Assembly (NCBI RefSeq): GCF_000430705.1
Contig: NZ_AUMN01000007.1
Span: 124,001-188,000 of the forward strand
Origin: Arthrobacter castelli DSM 16402
GTDB lineage: Bacteria > Actinomycetota > Actinomycetes > Actinomycetales > Micrococcaceae
DNA length: 64,000 nt
Direction of reading: 5' to 3'
This document shows, one piece after another, positions 44,322-52,335 of this stretch. Numbering within the stretch: the first letter of the stretch is position 1; every line of letters starts with the position of its first letter. The notes below the pieces were generated by a model. The model searched no databases and had not been told where the DNA came from. It saw only the letters and a list, made by a program, of their open reading frames with translations. The translations under genes and the position numbers were made by a program.

Positions 44322-45614
44322 TCACTCCGGTCGCAGCGCGGCGAAACCGTCCGCGGTGCGCATGTACAGAGTGCCGTGGGAAATCACCGGATGCTGCATC
44401 CAAGAGCGTGGATCGACCGGATGGCTCCAGACCTTGTGTCCATCGCTGGTGCGATACGCATAGAGATGGGATTCGGAGCCGCCTTCGCTGACTCTGAGGT
44501 AGACGAGCCCGCCGGCGACCACCGGATCACCCATGTCGGCCCCCTCGGGTAGCCTCGTCCGCCATGACAACCGACCGGAATCCTGCTCCCAGGAACGCAG
44601 GGCCGACACGTTCAGATCATCGTTGGTTTCGGCCAGGTAGATGTGTGAGTCATTGACTGCTGCCGTGGCTTCGCTTGCGAACCACGGTGTCTCCTTTTCC
44701 CAGAAGATATTGCCGGTGGTCGTATCGATCGACATAGCCCGATGGTGGATGACCCCAATGTCCTCCATGGCCAGCACGTGGCCGGTAAAGGGTAGGGTTG
44801 TCCGCGGCTGGAGCGGGCGGTCGATGTGCCCCTGGTTCAGCCCCGTCTGCAGCGATACGGCCACTGTCTCGTGCTTCGGCGACCACTTGTTCCACGGGCG
44901 CAAGTAGATTCTGCCAGATGGATCGACCATCGGGGACTTGGGCGCAATTTCGGCGTCGTCGCGGGTCCACGCCAGCGAGCCATCCGATCGAAAAACTTCC
45001 ACGCGGTGCGGGCCGCCGCCACGTGCAGAGCCGGATACCGCGACCCGACCGTTAGCGGCGAGCAGCTGATCAAAGTGGATATCACGGGCGCTATTCGACC
45101 ATTGACGGTCCCCGTCGGCCTCGATGGCGTACAGGGTGGAGGTTTCGCCGAGGCTGCCGGTGGATAAATAGACCATGCCCTGCGAGAAGGCGATATCCGT
45201 CGGCGTTGAGTCCAGCCGGATCTTCCACAGCACGTCGCCGTCGTCGGTGTCATAGGCGGCGACGCCGCTCTCGTGCAGCTGGTAGACGCGACCTCCCGCG
45301 ACGATCGGTTCACCGACAGGCTTCAGAGGGGTGGTGACGTGATATGCGGGGGAGAGTTGATCAACCGTGTCGACCGTGATGTGGAACTCGGCTCGGTTCC
45401 AGAACCGGTTGTCCGGTCCGCCTCCGTTGGACGTCCAGTCTCCGAATCCGGCCAATTCCTTGCGATGGTGGGTTCGGTCCCCGTCGGCTTTGCTGTGGTC
45501 CGCCGCCGTTGCCGGCGCGGCGGCAGTCAGTGTCGCGGCGGTCGCCAGCAGCGACCCGGCCATAGCGATGGCACGGGCAAGTCGTGGGGTTCGGCGGTGT
45601 TGAGGTGTCGGCAT
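44322..45614 (-). CDS. Secreted PQQ-like beta-propeller repeat protein
   Basis: This 430-residue protein has a Sec or Tat-style signal peptide (positively charged start, hydrophobic AMAGSLLATAATLTAAAP and an AxA cleavage site near residue 38). At least five propeller blades follow; each holds a strand like GGRVYQLHESGVAAYDTDDG or NGRVAVSGSARGGG ending in 'A.D..dG...W'. The fold resembles PQQ-dependent dehydrogenases and BamB, but the catalytic PQQ ligands are not evident. Its role may be in binding or envelope assembly. AAGGAGG nine bases before the ATG sets the start. Confidence 0.8.
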   Translation of the reverse strand: MPTPQHRRTPRLARAIAMAGSLLATAATLTAAAPATAADHSKADGDRTHHRKELAGFGDWTSNGGGPDNRFWNRAEFHITVDTVDQLSPAYHVTTPLKPVGEPIVAGGRVYQLHESGVAAYDTDDGDVLWKIRLDSTPTDIAFSQGMVYLSTGSLGETSTLYAIEADGDRQWSNSARDIHFDQLLAANGRVAVSGSARGGGPHRVEVFRSDGSLAWTRDDAEIAPKSPMVDPSGRIYLRPWNKWSPKHETVAVSLQTGLNQGHIDRPLQPRTTLPFTGHVLAMEDIGVIHHRAMSIDTTTGNIFWEKETPWFASEATAAVNDSHIYLAETNDDLNVSALRSWEQDSGRLSWRTRLPEGADMGDPVVAGGLVYLRVSEGGSESHLYAYRTSDGHKVWSHPVDPRSWMQHPVISHGTLYMRTADGFAALRPE

Positions 45615-45686
45615 GGCTGTTCGCCTCCTTGCCCCTACCCTACGAAACGCACGCCAAATGGGGAACAGTGCTGCCGCCGGGCCCCC

Positions 45687-47339
45687 TCAGGCAGGTGAAC
45701 GGGGTGCAGGCACTGAACTGAGTTGAAGCCGCGGCCAATCCTCCGTGTCCCGCAGTAGCTGGCGATCGTGGGAGGCCAGCACCACACAAGCTTCGGTGGC
45801 ACCGAAGGCGTCGGTCAGCTCGTCCACGAGAGCAATCGAGAGGTGGTTTGTCGGCTCGTCGAGCAGCAAGACGTGCGGTCGGGAGGCGAGCACCATAGCA
45901 AGGTCCAGACGGCGCTGTTGTCCCATGGACAATTCCCGGGCCGGCTTGTCGAGATCCGCCGCCGACAGCAGTCCCAACTGTGACAGGGGTATCGCTTCGT
46001 CCTCCTTCAACGTTCCAGAGCTGACCAGTCTGCCCATGTGGCTTCCAAACACGTCCTCCGGCCCTCCCCGCGCAAAGCCGACCGATTCCTGGGGCAGCAG
46101 TCCCACGCGGGCGTTGCGGGCTTGCCGCACGGTGCCGTTCGTAGGTTCGAGCCGACCGGACAGCACGGAGAGCAACGTTGTCTTGCCCGAACCGTTCGGC
46201 CCGGTCACCACCAGCCGCGAACCTGACGCCAGGCCGACGTCGACGGCGTCATGCAGCCTGTCCGCGACCCGTACGCCGTCTGCGGTGACCAAGGCGACGC
46301 CTGGATGGGCAGGCAGTTCCGGCATCCGGAACCGCAGCGGCGGCACCGGAGCCGTGATGGCGTGCTGCTGCAACTCGTCACGGCGGCGGTTCACCGAACG
46401 AACAATGCCCGGAGCCCTGCTCTGCCGTTGGTGCTTGCCCGTGCCCTTATCCGGACGCCACCCGGAGCTGAGCCGGTTCCGGGCTTCGGCCAGATCATGG
46501 GTAAGCCGAGCATGATCCGACTGTTGCCGTTCGTACTCCGATTCCCAACGTTGCAGTTCGGCCTCGCGCCCCTGGCGGTAGCCGTCGAATCCGTCTCCGT
46601 ACACCCGCGGCAGCCCGTCGCGGCTCTGGTCAAGGTCGAGTATTGTCGTCACGACGTCGGACAGCAGGGCCCGATCATGGCTGACGACGACGACACCTCC
46701 GGCATGTTCGCGGAGTTTTGCCGTCAGGAAGTCGAGTCCTGCCGCATCCAAGTGATTGGTCGGTTCGTCCAGCAGCAGGAAGTCGACTTCCGCGCCGAGC
46801 AGGCATGCCAGACGCACCCGGTACCGCTGGCCGACCGACAGTTCGGCCAGCAACCGGCTCCGGTCCGCCACCGCATCCAGACGGTCCAGCGCGAGATCGA
46901 TGCGGCGGTCGGCGTCCCAGGCGTCGAGCGCCTCGGCCGCTTCCAGCGCGGCAGTGTATTCGTGCTCGGCACCCGGACTGCCCTCGGCCAGGGCAGCCGC
47001 ACCTTCGTCGAGTGCAGCCAGTGCCGCACGTGCGTCGGCAATCTGTTCATCGATGAATTGGCCAATCGTCCTGTTGCCGTGCGATGCCATCTCCTGGTCA
47101 GCCACGCCGACAGTGCCAATCCGCTGCACCCGGCCCTCATCGGGTGTCAATGTGCCCGCAAGGACCTGTATCAGTGTCGATTTTCCCCGGCCGTTCTCCC
47201 CGACCACGCCCCACCGGGAACCGGGCGATACGGTCATTTCAACCTGTGAGAGGACGCGTCGGCCACCGCGGTTAACGCAGAGGCCGGATGTCATCAGTTG
47301 CGCCCGCGCACGAGCGGGCAGTATAAGAGTGCTCTTCAT
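45687..47339 (-). CDS. ABC-F family ribosome-associated ATPase, probable antibiotic-resistance type
   Basis: This 550-residue soluble protein has two ABC modules and no membrane segment. Walker A motifs are GENGRGKST and GPNGSGKTT, the signatures are LSVGQRYRV and LSMGQQRRL, and both Walker B motifs end LLLDEPTNHL. An arginine- and glutamate-rich linker of about 90 residues joins the modules, as in ARE-type ABC-F proteins that push antibiotics off the ribosome (TlrC, SrmB and VmlR types). GAGG four bases before the ATG sets the start. A leader of about 160 bases carries two tiny ORFs and two hairpins, which points to antibiotic-induced control. The drug class cannot be read from the sequence. 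Confidence 0.88.
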   Translation of the reverse strand: MKSTLILPARARAQLMTSGLCVNRGGRRVLSQVEMTVSPGSRWGVVGENGRGKSTLIQVLAGTLTPDEGRVQRIGTVGVADQEMASHGNRTIGQFIDEQIADARAALAALDEGAAALAEGSPGAEHEYTAALEAAEALDAWDADRRIDLALDRLDAVADRSRLLAELSVGQRYRVRLACLLGAEVDFLLLDEPTNHLDAAGLDFLTAKLREHAGGVVVVSHDRALLSDVVTTILDLDQSRDGLPRVYGDGFDGYRQGREAELQRWESEYERQQSDHARLTHDLAEARNRLSSGWRPDKGTGKHQRQSRAPGIVRSVNRRRDELQQHAITAPVPPLRFRMPELPAHPGVALVTADGVRVADRLHDAVDVGLASGSRLVVTGPNGSGKTTLLSVLSGRLEPTNGTVRQARNARVGLLPQESVGFARGGPEDVFGSHMGRLVSSGTLKEDEAIPLSQLGLLSAADLDKPARELSMGQQRRLDLAMVLASRPHVLLLDEPTNHLSIALVDELTDAFGATEACVVLASHDRQLLRDTEDWPRLQLSSVPAPRSPA

Positions 47340-47356
47340 TTTTCCTCTAACTCCAG

Positions 47357-47388
47357 ACACACGCGTCCCCTCGCCAGGGGAGGTGTGT
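47357..47388 (-). promoter_or_regulatory. Second leader hairpin before the ABC-F gene
   Basis: ACACAC pairs with GTGTGT and, inside, CCCCT pairs with AGGGG. The hairpin lies 18 bases before the ABC-F start codon, and its 3' arm ends close to the GAGG ribosome site. It may influence access to that site depending on whether ORF 2 is being translated. Confidence 0.4.
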
Positions 47389-47392
47389 TAAA

Positions 47393-47422
47393 TCAACGGA
47401 CACGCGGCCGTGCACCGGCCAT
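47393..47422 (-). CDS. Leader peptide ORF 2 of the ABC-F gene
   Basis: An ATG at 47422 opens a 9-codon ORF (M-A-G-A-R-P-R-V-R, then TGA), rich in arginine with an R-P-R run. It begins just after the terminator's T-tract and ends five bases before a second hairpin. It has no obvious ribosome site. Arginine/proline-rich tails are common in stalling peptides, which makes it a candidate sensor, but the evidence is positional. Confidence 0.35.
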   Translation of the reverse strand: MAGARPRVR

Positions 47423-47424
47423 GT

Positions 47425-47458
47425 CAAAACGCCCGCAAGCTCAGTGGCTGAGGCGGGC
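47425..47458 (-). terminator. Intrinsic terminator/attenuator in the ABC-F leader
   Basis: On the minus strand GCCCGC then CTCAG, a CCA loop, CTGAG, CTT and GCGGGC form a nested stem, directly followed by GTTTTG. This is one of the few hairpins in the window with a T-tract. It lies between leader ORF 1 and ORF 2, the right place for transcription attenuation. Confidence 0.6.
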
Positions 47459-47472
47459 CGTCCGGAGTCCGA

Positions 47473-47496
47473 TTAGAGGTAAAGAAGAGTTTGCAC
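47473..47496 (-). CDS. Leader peptide ORF 1 of the ABC-F gene
   Basis: A GTG at 47496 opens a 7-codon ORF (M-Q-T-L-L-Y-L, then TAA). TAGGAT at 47503-47508 lies six bases before the GTG, the same leaderless geometry seen for other genes here, so the first codon would be the transcript's 5' end. It stops 15 bases before an intrinsic terminator. Such short leaders are sites where drug-bound ribosomes stall; translation is inferred. Confidence 0.45.
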   Translation of the reverse strand: MQTLLYL

Positions 47497-47579
47497 CCGA
47501 CTATCCTATCAACTTGATTTCATATTATGACTCCCCGGCTTGAAACCGACGGGCTGTATCGCGTTTAGTTGGAAGTTGC

Positions 47580-47700
47580 CCATCCCGAGCGGCTAAGAGA
47601 CCTGGATCGACGACGCCGCAGCAACCCCTTGATCTTCGACACGTGTCGCCCCGGCGACAGAGACAGCATCAGGACAGTGCTACCGCCAGGACCGATGGAG
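47580..47700 (+). ncRNA. SAM-clan riboswitch, copy B
   Basis: This copy has the same opening CCATCCCGAGCGGC and the same close GTGCTACCGCCAGGACCGAT-GGAG as copy A. The core GACGCCGCAGCAACC is identical. Its variable arm is longer, with an outer CTTGAT/ATCAGG stem and an inner TGTCGCC/GGCGACA stem. The last bases of the P1 stem run into GGAG, six bases before the ATG of the acs-like gene, so ligand-stabilised P1 would hide the ribosome site. This suggests translational control. Confidence 0.9.
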
Positions 47701-47706
47701 ATTGAT

Positions 47707-49737
47707 ATGACTCTCGACCTCGCCTCCGGCCGACACCCTTCGACAGGTGGAGGCTCCCGTGACGCGTCCGCTTCCGAAACCGCACGCATTGCATTCTGGG
47801 AAGAAGCAGCCAACAAACTCGACTGGGCCGCGCCCTGGCACACCGCCCACACCTTCGAACCGGCCGCACCGCTGAGCGGTCTCGACTACGACGACGCGCT
47901 GGCCGCCGAAGGCGACGACCTGGCTCTCAGCGTGCCCGCGATTGAGTGGTTCGCCGGCGGCACACTCAACGTTGCCTATAACTGCGTGGACCGCCACGTG
48001 GAGGCCGGCCGCGGCAACAAGGTGGCACTGCATTTCGAAGGCGAACCCGGAGACCGCCGCACCGTCACCTACGCCCAGCTGCAGAAGGAAGTTTCCAAGG
48101 CGGCCAACGCGCTGACGAAACTCGGCGTGGGCAAGGGCGACCGCGTGGTCATCTACCTGCCCGTGCTGGTCGAAACCATCGTCGTCACGCTCGCCTGCGC
48201 CCGGATCGGCGCCATACACTCCCTGGTGTTCGGCGGCTTCTCTGCCGAGGCGCTGCGGTTCCGCGTCGAGGACACCGGGGCTAAACTGCTCGTCACCACC
48301 GACGGCCAGTTCCGCCGCGGCAAGGCTGTTGCGGTCAAGGAGAACGCTGACGCCGCCGTCGCCGGAGACAACAACATCGAGCACGTGCTGGTCATCCGCC
48401 GCACCTCCAAAAGCGGATCCCGCAGCTCGGGCAAGGGCAAACGCTCCAACCAGGAACTGTCCGTCCCGTGGACCCGCGGCCGCGATGTCTGGTGGCACGA
48501 CGTCGTCGACCCTGCCTCCGAGCACCACGTGCCTAAGGCCTTCGACGCCGAGACGCCTCTGTTCATCATGTACACTTCCGGAACCACCGGCAGGCCGAAG
48601 GGCTTGGTGCACACCTCCGGCGGCTACCTCACCCAGGCGGCCTACAGCCACGAACTGTTGTTCAGCCACCCGGATCCGGAGCGGCGCAGTGCCGACGTGC
48701 ACTGGTGCACCGCGGACCTCGCCTGGGTCACCGCCCACACCTACGAGATCTACGGGCCGCTGGCCAACGGCGTCACGCAGGTGATTTTCGAGGGTACGCC
48801 TGACACTCCGCACGCCGGCCGGCATCTGGAGATCATCGAACGCTACGGCGTCACCAGCTACTACACCGCGCCAACTCTGGTCCGGTCGCTGATGGGCTGG
48901 TTCCCGGACGGCGTGCCGGAGCACTACAACCTCTCGTCGCTGCGTGTGCTCGGCACCGTCGGCGAGGCGATCAACCCGGCTGCGTGGCACTGGTTCCGGG
49001 ACCAGTTCGGCCATGGCGAGCTGCCCGTCGTCGACACCTGGTGGCAGTCCGAAACCGGCGCCACCATCCTCTCCCCGCGCCCCACGGATTCCGGGTTCAA
49101 ACCGGGATGCGCCAGCCGGGCGCTGCCCGGCGTCAGCACTAGAATCGTCGACGACGACGGCGCCGAGGTGGCTGCCAACGAGCAGGGCTTCATCGTCGTG
49201 GACAAGACCGGGCCGGCGATGGCCCGCACCGTCTGGGACGCCCCGCAGCGGTACCTGGATTCGTACTGGCGCAAGTACGCCCTGCGGGGCTGGTTCCTGG
49301 CCGGAGATGGCGCGAAGTATGACGACGACGGCGATACCTGGATCCTGGGCCGCACCGACGACGTGATCAACGTGTCCGGGCACCGACTGTCCACGATCGA
49401 GATCGAGTCCGCCCTGGTGTCCCACCCGTCCGTGGTCGAGGCCGGCGTCGCCCCGATTGCCGACCCGAAGACCGGCCACGCCATCGCCGCGTTCGTGGTG
49501 TTGAGCGACGGTCTGGCCTCCGGTGATGAACTCCGGCGCCACGTGGCCAGGGAGATCGGGCCGATCGCGAAGCCGGCCGCCGTCGTCGTCGTTCCCGACA
49601 TCCCCAAGACCAGATCCGGCAAGATCATGCGCCGGCTGCTCACCCAGCTGTACGAAGGCACCGAGCTCGGCGACACCACGTCCCTGCAAAACGAACCCTG
49701 CATCGGCGACATCCAACAAGTACTAGCCGAACGGTAG
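47707..49737 (+). CDS. Acetyl-CoA synthetase-like acyl-CoA ligase, SAM-riboswitch controlled
   Basis: This 676-residue AMP-forming ligase has the adenylation motif YTSGTTGRPKG, WCTADLAWVTAHTYEIYGPL and VDTWWQSETGA as in acetyl-CoA synthetase, and the C-terminal PKTRSGKIMRRLL, whose lysine is the usual acetylation site. The ATG at 47707 has GGAG six bases upstream, inside the riboswitch's closing stem. A house-keeping acs is not normally under SAM control. Next to metY, the best idea is that it turns the acetate released by O-acetylhomoserine sulfhydrylation back into acetyl-CoA. Propionate or a methylthio-acid could be the real substrate. Confidence 0.88.
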   Translation: MTLDLASGRHPSTGGGSRDASASETARIAFWEEAANKLDWAAPWHTAHTFEPAAPLSGLDYDDALAAEGDDLALSVPAIEWFAGGTLNVAYNCVDRHVEAGRGNKVALHFEGEPGDRRTVTYAQLQKEVSKAANALTKLGVGKGDRVVIYLPVLVETIVVTLACARIGAIHSLVFGGFSAEALRFRVEDTGAKLLVTTDGQFRRGKAVAVKENADAAVAGDNNIEHVLVIRRTSKSGSRSSGKGKRSNQELSVPWTRGRDVWWHDVVDPASEHHVPKAFDAETPLFIMYTSGTTGRPKGLVHTSGGYLTQAAYSHELLFSHPDPERRSADVHWCTADLAWVTAHTYEIYGPLANGVTQVIFEGTPDTPHAGRHLEIIERYGVTSYYTAPTLVRSLMGWFPDGVPEHYNLSSLRVLGTVGEAINPAAWHWFRDQFGHGELPVVDTWWQSETGATILSPRPTDSGFKPGCASRALPGVSTRIVDDDGAEVAANEQGFIVVDKTGPAMARTVWDAPQRYLDSYWRKYALRGWFLAGDGAKYDDDGDTWILGRTDDVINVSGHRLSTIEIESALVSHPSVVEAGVAPIADPKTGHAIAAFVVLSDGLASGDELRRHVAREIGPIAKPAAVVVVPDIPKTRSGKIMRRLLTQLYEGTELGDTTSLQNEPCIGDIQQVLAER

Positions 49738-49803
49738 CTCGCGCGCAACCGGGCGCAACATTGTTTGGAATCACCGGCGCCGGCCTGCCAGACTGAAACT
49801 TGA

Positions 49804-49894
49804 CCATCCCGAGCGGCTGAGAGATCTGGCTCCGCGACGCCGCAGCAACCCGGTCCGCAAGGACATCCGGGTGCTACCGCCAGGACCGATGGAG
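49804..49894 (+). ncRNA. SAM-clan riboswitch, copy C
   Basis: This copy has the same ends as copies A and B. The variable arm is the shortest, GGTCC-GCAA-GGAC. It stands 14 bases before the metY start. The closing stem ends GATGG, followed by AGTAGGAG, the ribosome site. metY is a classical target of methionine-responsive riboswitches, which supports the call. Confidence 0.92.
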
Positions 49895-49907
49895 TAGGAG
49901 CCTCCCC

Positions 49908-51263
49908 ATGACCGAACCTTCCTTCGGATTCCGCACCCGCGCCCTGCACGCCGGCGGCACCCCGGATGCCACCCATGGTTCCCGGGCCGTGCCGATCTAC
50001 CAGTCGACGTCGTTCGTCTTCAAGGACACCAACGACGCCGCCAACCTGTTCGCGCTGCAGAAGTACGGCAACATCTATTCCCGCATCGGCAACCCCACTG
50101 TGGCGGCGTTCGAGGAGCGCATCGCCTCGCTGGAAGGCGGCATCGGGGCGGTGGCGACGGCGTCGGGCATGAGCTCCGAGTTCATCACCTTTGCCGCATT
50201 GGCCGGCGTCGGGGACCACATTGTGGCGGCCTCAGCCCTCTATGGCGGCACGGTGACCCAGCTCGACGTAACGCTGCGCCGCTTCGGGATCGAGACCAGC
50301 TTTGTCCCGGGCACCGACCCGGCCGACTACGCCGCCGCGGTCCAGGAGAACACCAAGGCGGTCTACGCCGAGGTCATCGCCAACCCCTCGGGCGAGGTCG
50401 CGGACATCGCCGGGTTGGCCAAGGTGGCGCACGACGCCGGGGTCCCGCTGATCATCGACGCCACGTTGTCGACGCCTTACCTGGTGCGGCCGATCGAGCA
50501 CGGCGCCGACATCGTCATCCACTCCGCCACCAAGTTCATTGGCGGGCACGGCACCACGTTGGGCGGCGTCGTCGTCGAATCCGGCCGCTTCAACTGGGGC
50601 AACGGCAACTTCCCGTCGATGACCGAGCCGGTTGCCTCGTACGGCAACGTCAGCTGGTGGGACAACTTCGGCGAATACGGTTTCCTTACCAAGCTGCGCT
50701 CCGAGCAGCTGCGTGACATCGGACCCTCGCTCTCCGCCCAGGCCGCGTTCCAGTTGCTGCAGGGTGTGGAGACGCTGCCGCAGCGGATGGACGAGCACCT
50801 GAAGAACGCTCAGGCAGTTGCGGAATGGCTCGACGCTGACGACCGGATCGAGTATGTCAGCTACGCCGGCCTGCCCTCGCATGTGCACTTCGAGCGGGCG
50901 CAGCAGTACCTGCCCAAGGGACCGGGTTCCGTCTTCAGCTTCGGTATTAAGGGCGGGCGCGACGCCGGACAAAAGTTCATCGAATCGCTGCAACTGGCCA
51001 GCCACCTGGCCAATGTCGGCGACGCCCGGACGCTGGTGATCCACCCCGGGTCCACCACGCACCAGCAGCTGAACGCGGAACAACTCGAGGCCGCCGGAAT
51101 TCCGGAGGACCTGGTGCGGATTTCGGTGGGTCTGGAGGACCTGGAGGACATCCTCTGGGACCTCGACCAGGCACTGACCGCCGCCGTCCCCACCGGTGGT
51201 CGAGTAAGCGAGGAACGAGCGCACCGAGACCCGCATCGAGACTTTGAAGGAGCCAATCAGTGA
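49908..51263 (+). CDS. metY: O-acetylhomoserine sulfhydrylase
   Basis: This 451-residue PLP enzyme makes homocysteine from O-acetylhomoserine and sulfide, and can make methionine directly with methanethiol, releasing acetate. SRIGNPTVAAFEERIASLEGG and SATKFIGGHGTTLGG with the PLP lysine are diagnostic. AGGAG seven bases before the ATG sets the start. A SAM-clan riboswitch is just upstream. The last 20 or so residues (from VPTGGRVSEERAHRD) are foreign to the family and come from a REP-like element. The stop overlaps the next gene (GTGA). Confidence 0.95.
   Translation: MTEPSFGFRTRALHAGGTPDATHGSRAVPIYQSTSFVFKDTNDAANLFALQKYGNIYSRIGNPTVAAFEERIASLEGGIGAVATASGMSSEFITFAALAGVGDHIVAASALYGGTVTQLDVTLRRFGIETSFVPGTDPADYAAAVQENTKAVYAEVIANPSGEVADIAGLAKVAHDAGVPLIIDATLSTPYLVRPIEHGADIVIHSATKFIGGHGTTLGGVVVESGRFNWGNGNFPSMTEPVASYGNVSWWDNFGEYGFLTKLRSEQLRDIGPSLSAQAAFQLLQGVETLPQRMDEHLKNAQAVAEWLDADDRIEYVSYAGLPSHVHFERAQQYLPKGPGSVFSFGIKGGRDAGQKFIESLQLASHLANVGDARTLVIHPGSTTHQQLNAEQLEAAGIPEDLVRISVGLEDLEDILWDLDQALTAAVPTGGRVSEERAHRDPHRDFEGANQ
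51191..51232. repeat. REP-like half-element at the 3' end of metY
   Basis: This begins CACCGGTGGTCGAGTAAGCG and ends CACCGAGACCC, matching the right arm and centre of the element in purL. It is read in frame as the C-terminal tail of MetY. It may be a decayed copy of a once complete palindrome. Confidence 0.65.
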
Positions 51264-51760
51264 GCACCGAAACTCCGGCAACCCCGTGGGTGGCCCCGTC
51301 GGCCCCGGACCGCTTGCGAATCCTGCGCAACACCGGCTCCATCGCCATCGTCGGCGCCTCCAACAAGCCCTCGCGGGCCTCGTACTTCGTGGCGACCTAC
51401 CTGCAGTCCTCGTCGCCCTACCGGCTCTATTTCGTCAATCCCGTGGTCGACGAGATCCTCGGACAAAGGACGTATCCGTCGCTGGCGGACCTGCCGGAAA
51501 CACCGGACCTGGTGGACGTGTTCCGCAAGCATGACGACCTGCCGGCCGTGCTGGAGGAAACCCTCGACGTCGGCGCGAAAACGCTGTGGCTGCAGCTCGG
51601 ATCGTGGCATGAAGAGGTTGCCCGCAAGGCGGAGGCCTCCGGTCTCAACGTGGTGATGGATCGCTGCGTGAAGATTGAGCACGCACGGTTCCACGGCGGC
51701 CTGAACCTCGCTGGTTTCAATACCGGGGTGATTTCTTCCAAGCGGCAGGTCACGGCCTAA
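51260..51760 (+). CDS. CoA-binding-domain protein coupled to metY
   Basis: This 166-residue protein is a YccU-like CoA_binding_2 Rossmann domain (IAIVGASNKPSRASYFVATY, LYFVNPVVDEILGQ, LWLQLGSWHEE, NVVMDRCVKIEH). The GTG overlaps metY's stop and GGAG lies seven bases upstream, so the two are translated together under riboswitch copy C. It may sense CoA esters or help the acetyl-CoA/O-acetylhomoserine cycle. That link is from position only. Confidence 0.85.
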   Translation: MSTETPATPWVAPSAPDRLRILRNTGSIAIVGASNKPSRASYFVATYLQSSSPYRLYFVNPVVDEILGQRTYPSLADLPETPDLVDVFRKHDDLPAVLEETLDVGAKTLWLQLGSWHEEVARKAEASGLNVVMDRCVKIEHARFHGGLNLAGFNTGVISSKRQVTA

Positions 51761-51792
51761 CGGGGAAATACGCCCGAGCCCGGTTTCGGCCG

Positions 51793-52218
51793 CTACTCTG
51801 TCCGGGCCCGCCTGTCTCCGCGCGCCCCGCGCACCGGAACATGCAATTGGTCCCGCGCCTCCCAGACCAACAATCCCGACCCGGCGATGATCGCCGCATT
51901 CAGCGGCACATAGTCCGGATGTCCATTGGCGAAATTGGTGAAAGCGGCACCGATCATGATGATGATCAGCAGGATTCCGCCGAACGGCCGGGTGCGCGGG
52001 ATGAGCAAGGCGATGGATCCGATGATTTCGCCAATCCCGGTTAAGTAGATGGTCCACGTTGGCCAGCCGAATTCTTCAAACGGTTCCAGGGCTGCAGGTA
52101 CCCCCAGGAATTTCTGCACTGCTGCCCGGATGACGACGGCGGCGACCAGCGCGGCCAGTAACGCCCACAGCACGGTAATCGCAATCTGCATGCCGCGGCT
52201 CCGCTCTGCAGTCCGCAT
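51793..52218 (-). CDS. DoxX-family membrane protein
   Basis: This 141-residue protein has four hydrophobic segments (starting ITVLWALLAALVAAVVI, YLTGIGEIIGSIALLI, GGILLIIIMIGAAFT and LNAAIIAGSGLLVW). DoxX-family proteins are small quinone-linked or stress-related membrane proteins. The ATG at 52218 has AGGAGG seven bases upstream. A charged Arg/Asp-rich tail ends it. Confidence 0.78.
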   Translation of the reverse strand: MRTAERSRGMQIAITVLWALLAALVAAVVIRAAVQKFLGVPAALEPFEEFGWPTWTIYLTGIGEIIGSIALLIPRTRPFGGILLIIIMIGAAFTNFANGHPDYVPLNAAIIAGSGLLVWEARDQLHVPVRGARGDRRARTE

Positions 52219-52335
52219 GACGAGCCCTCCTCGTCTTCGTTGACGAAACACCCCAAAGGTTGATCTTTCCATCATCCCACCGGCAGGGCGCACCGTCCGT
52301 TATTGATACACAAGCGTTATCCACTCGGTACCCAT

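Noticed and set aside
47680-49719. 679-codon minus-strand frame opposite the acs-like gene
   Set aside because: This is an antisense shadow of an unmistakable AMP-forming ligase and would also cross the riboswitch.
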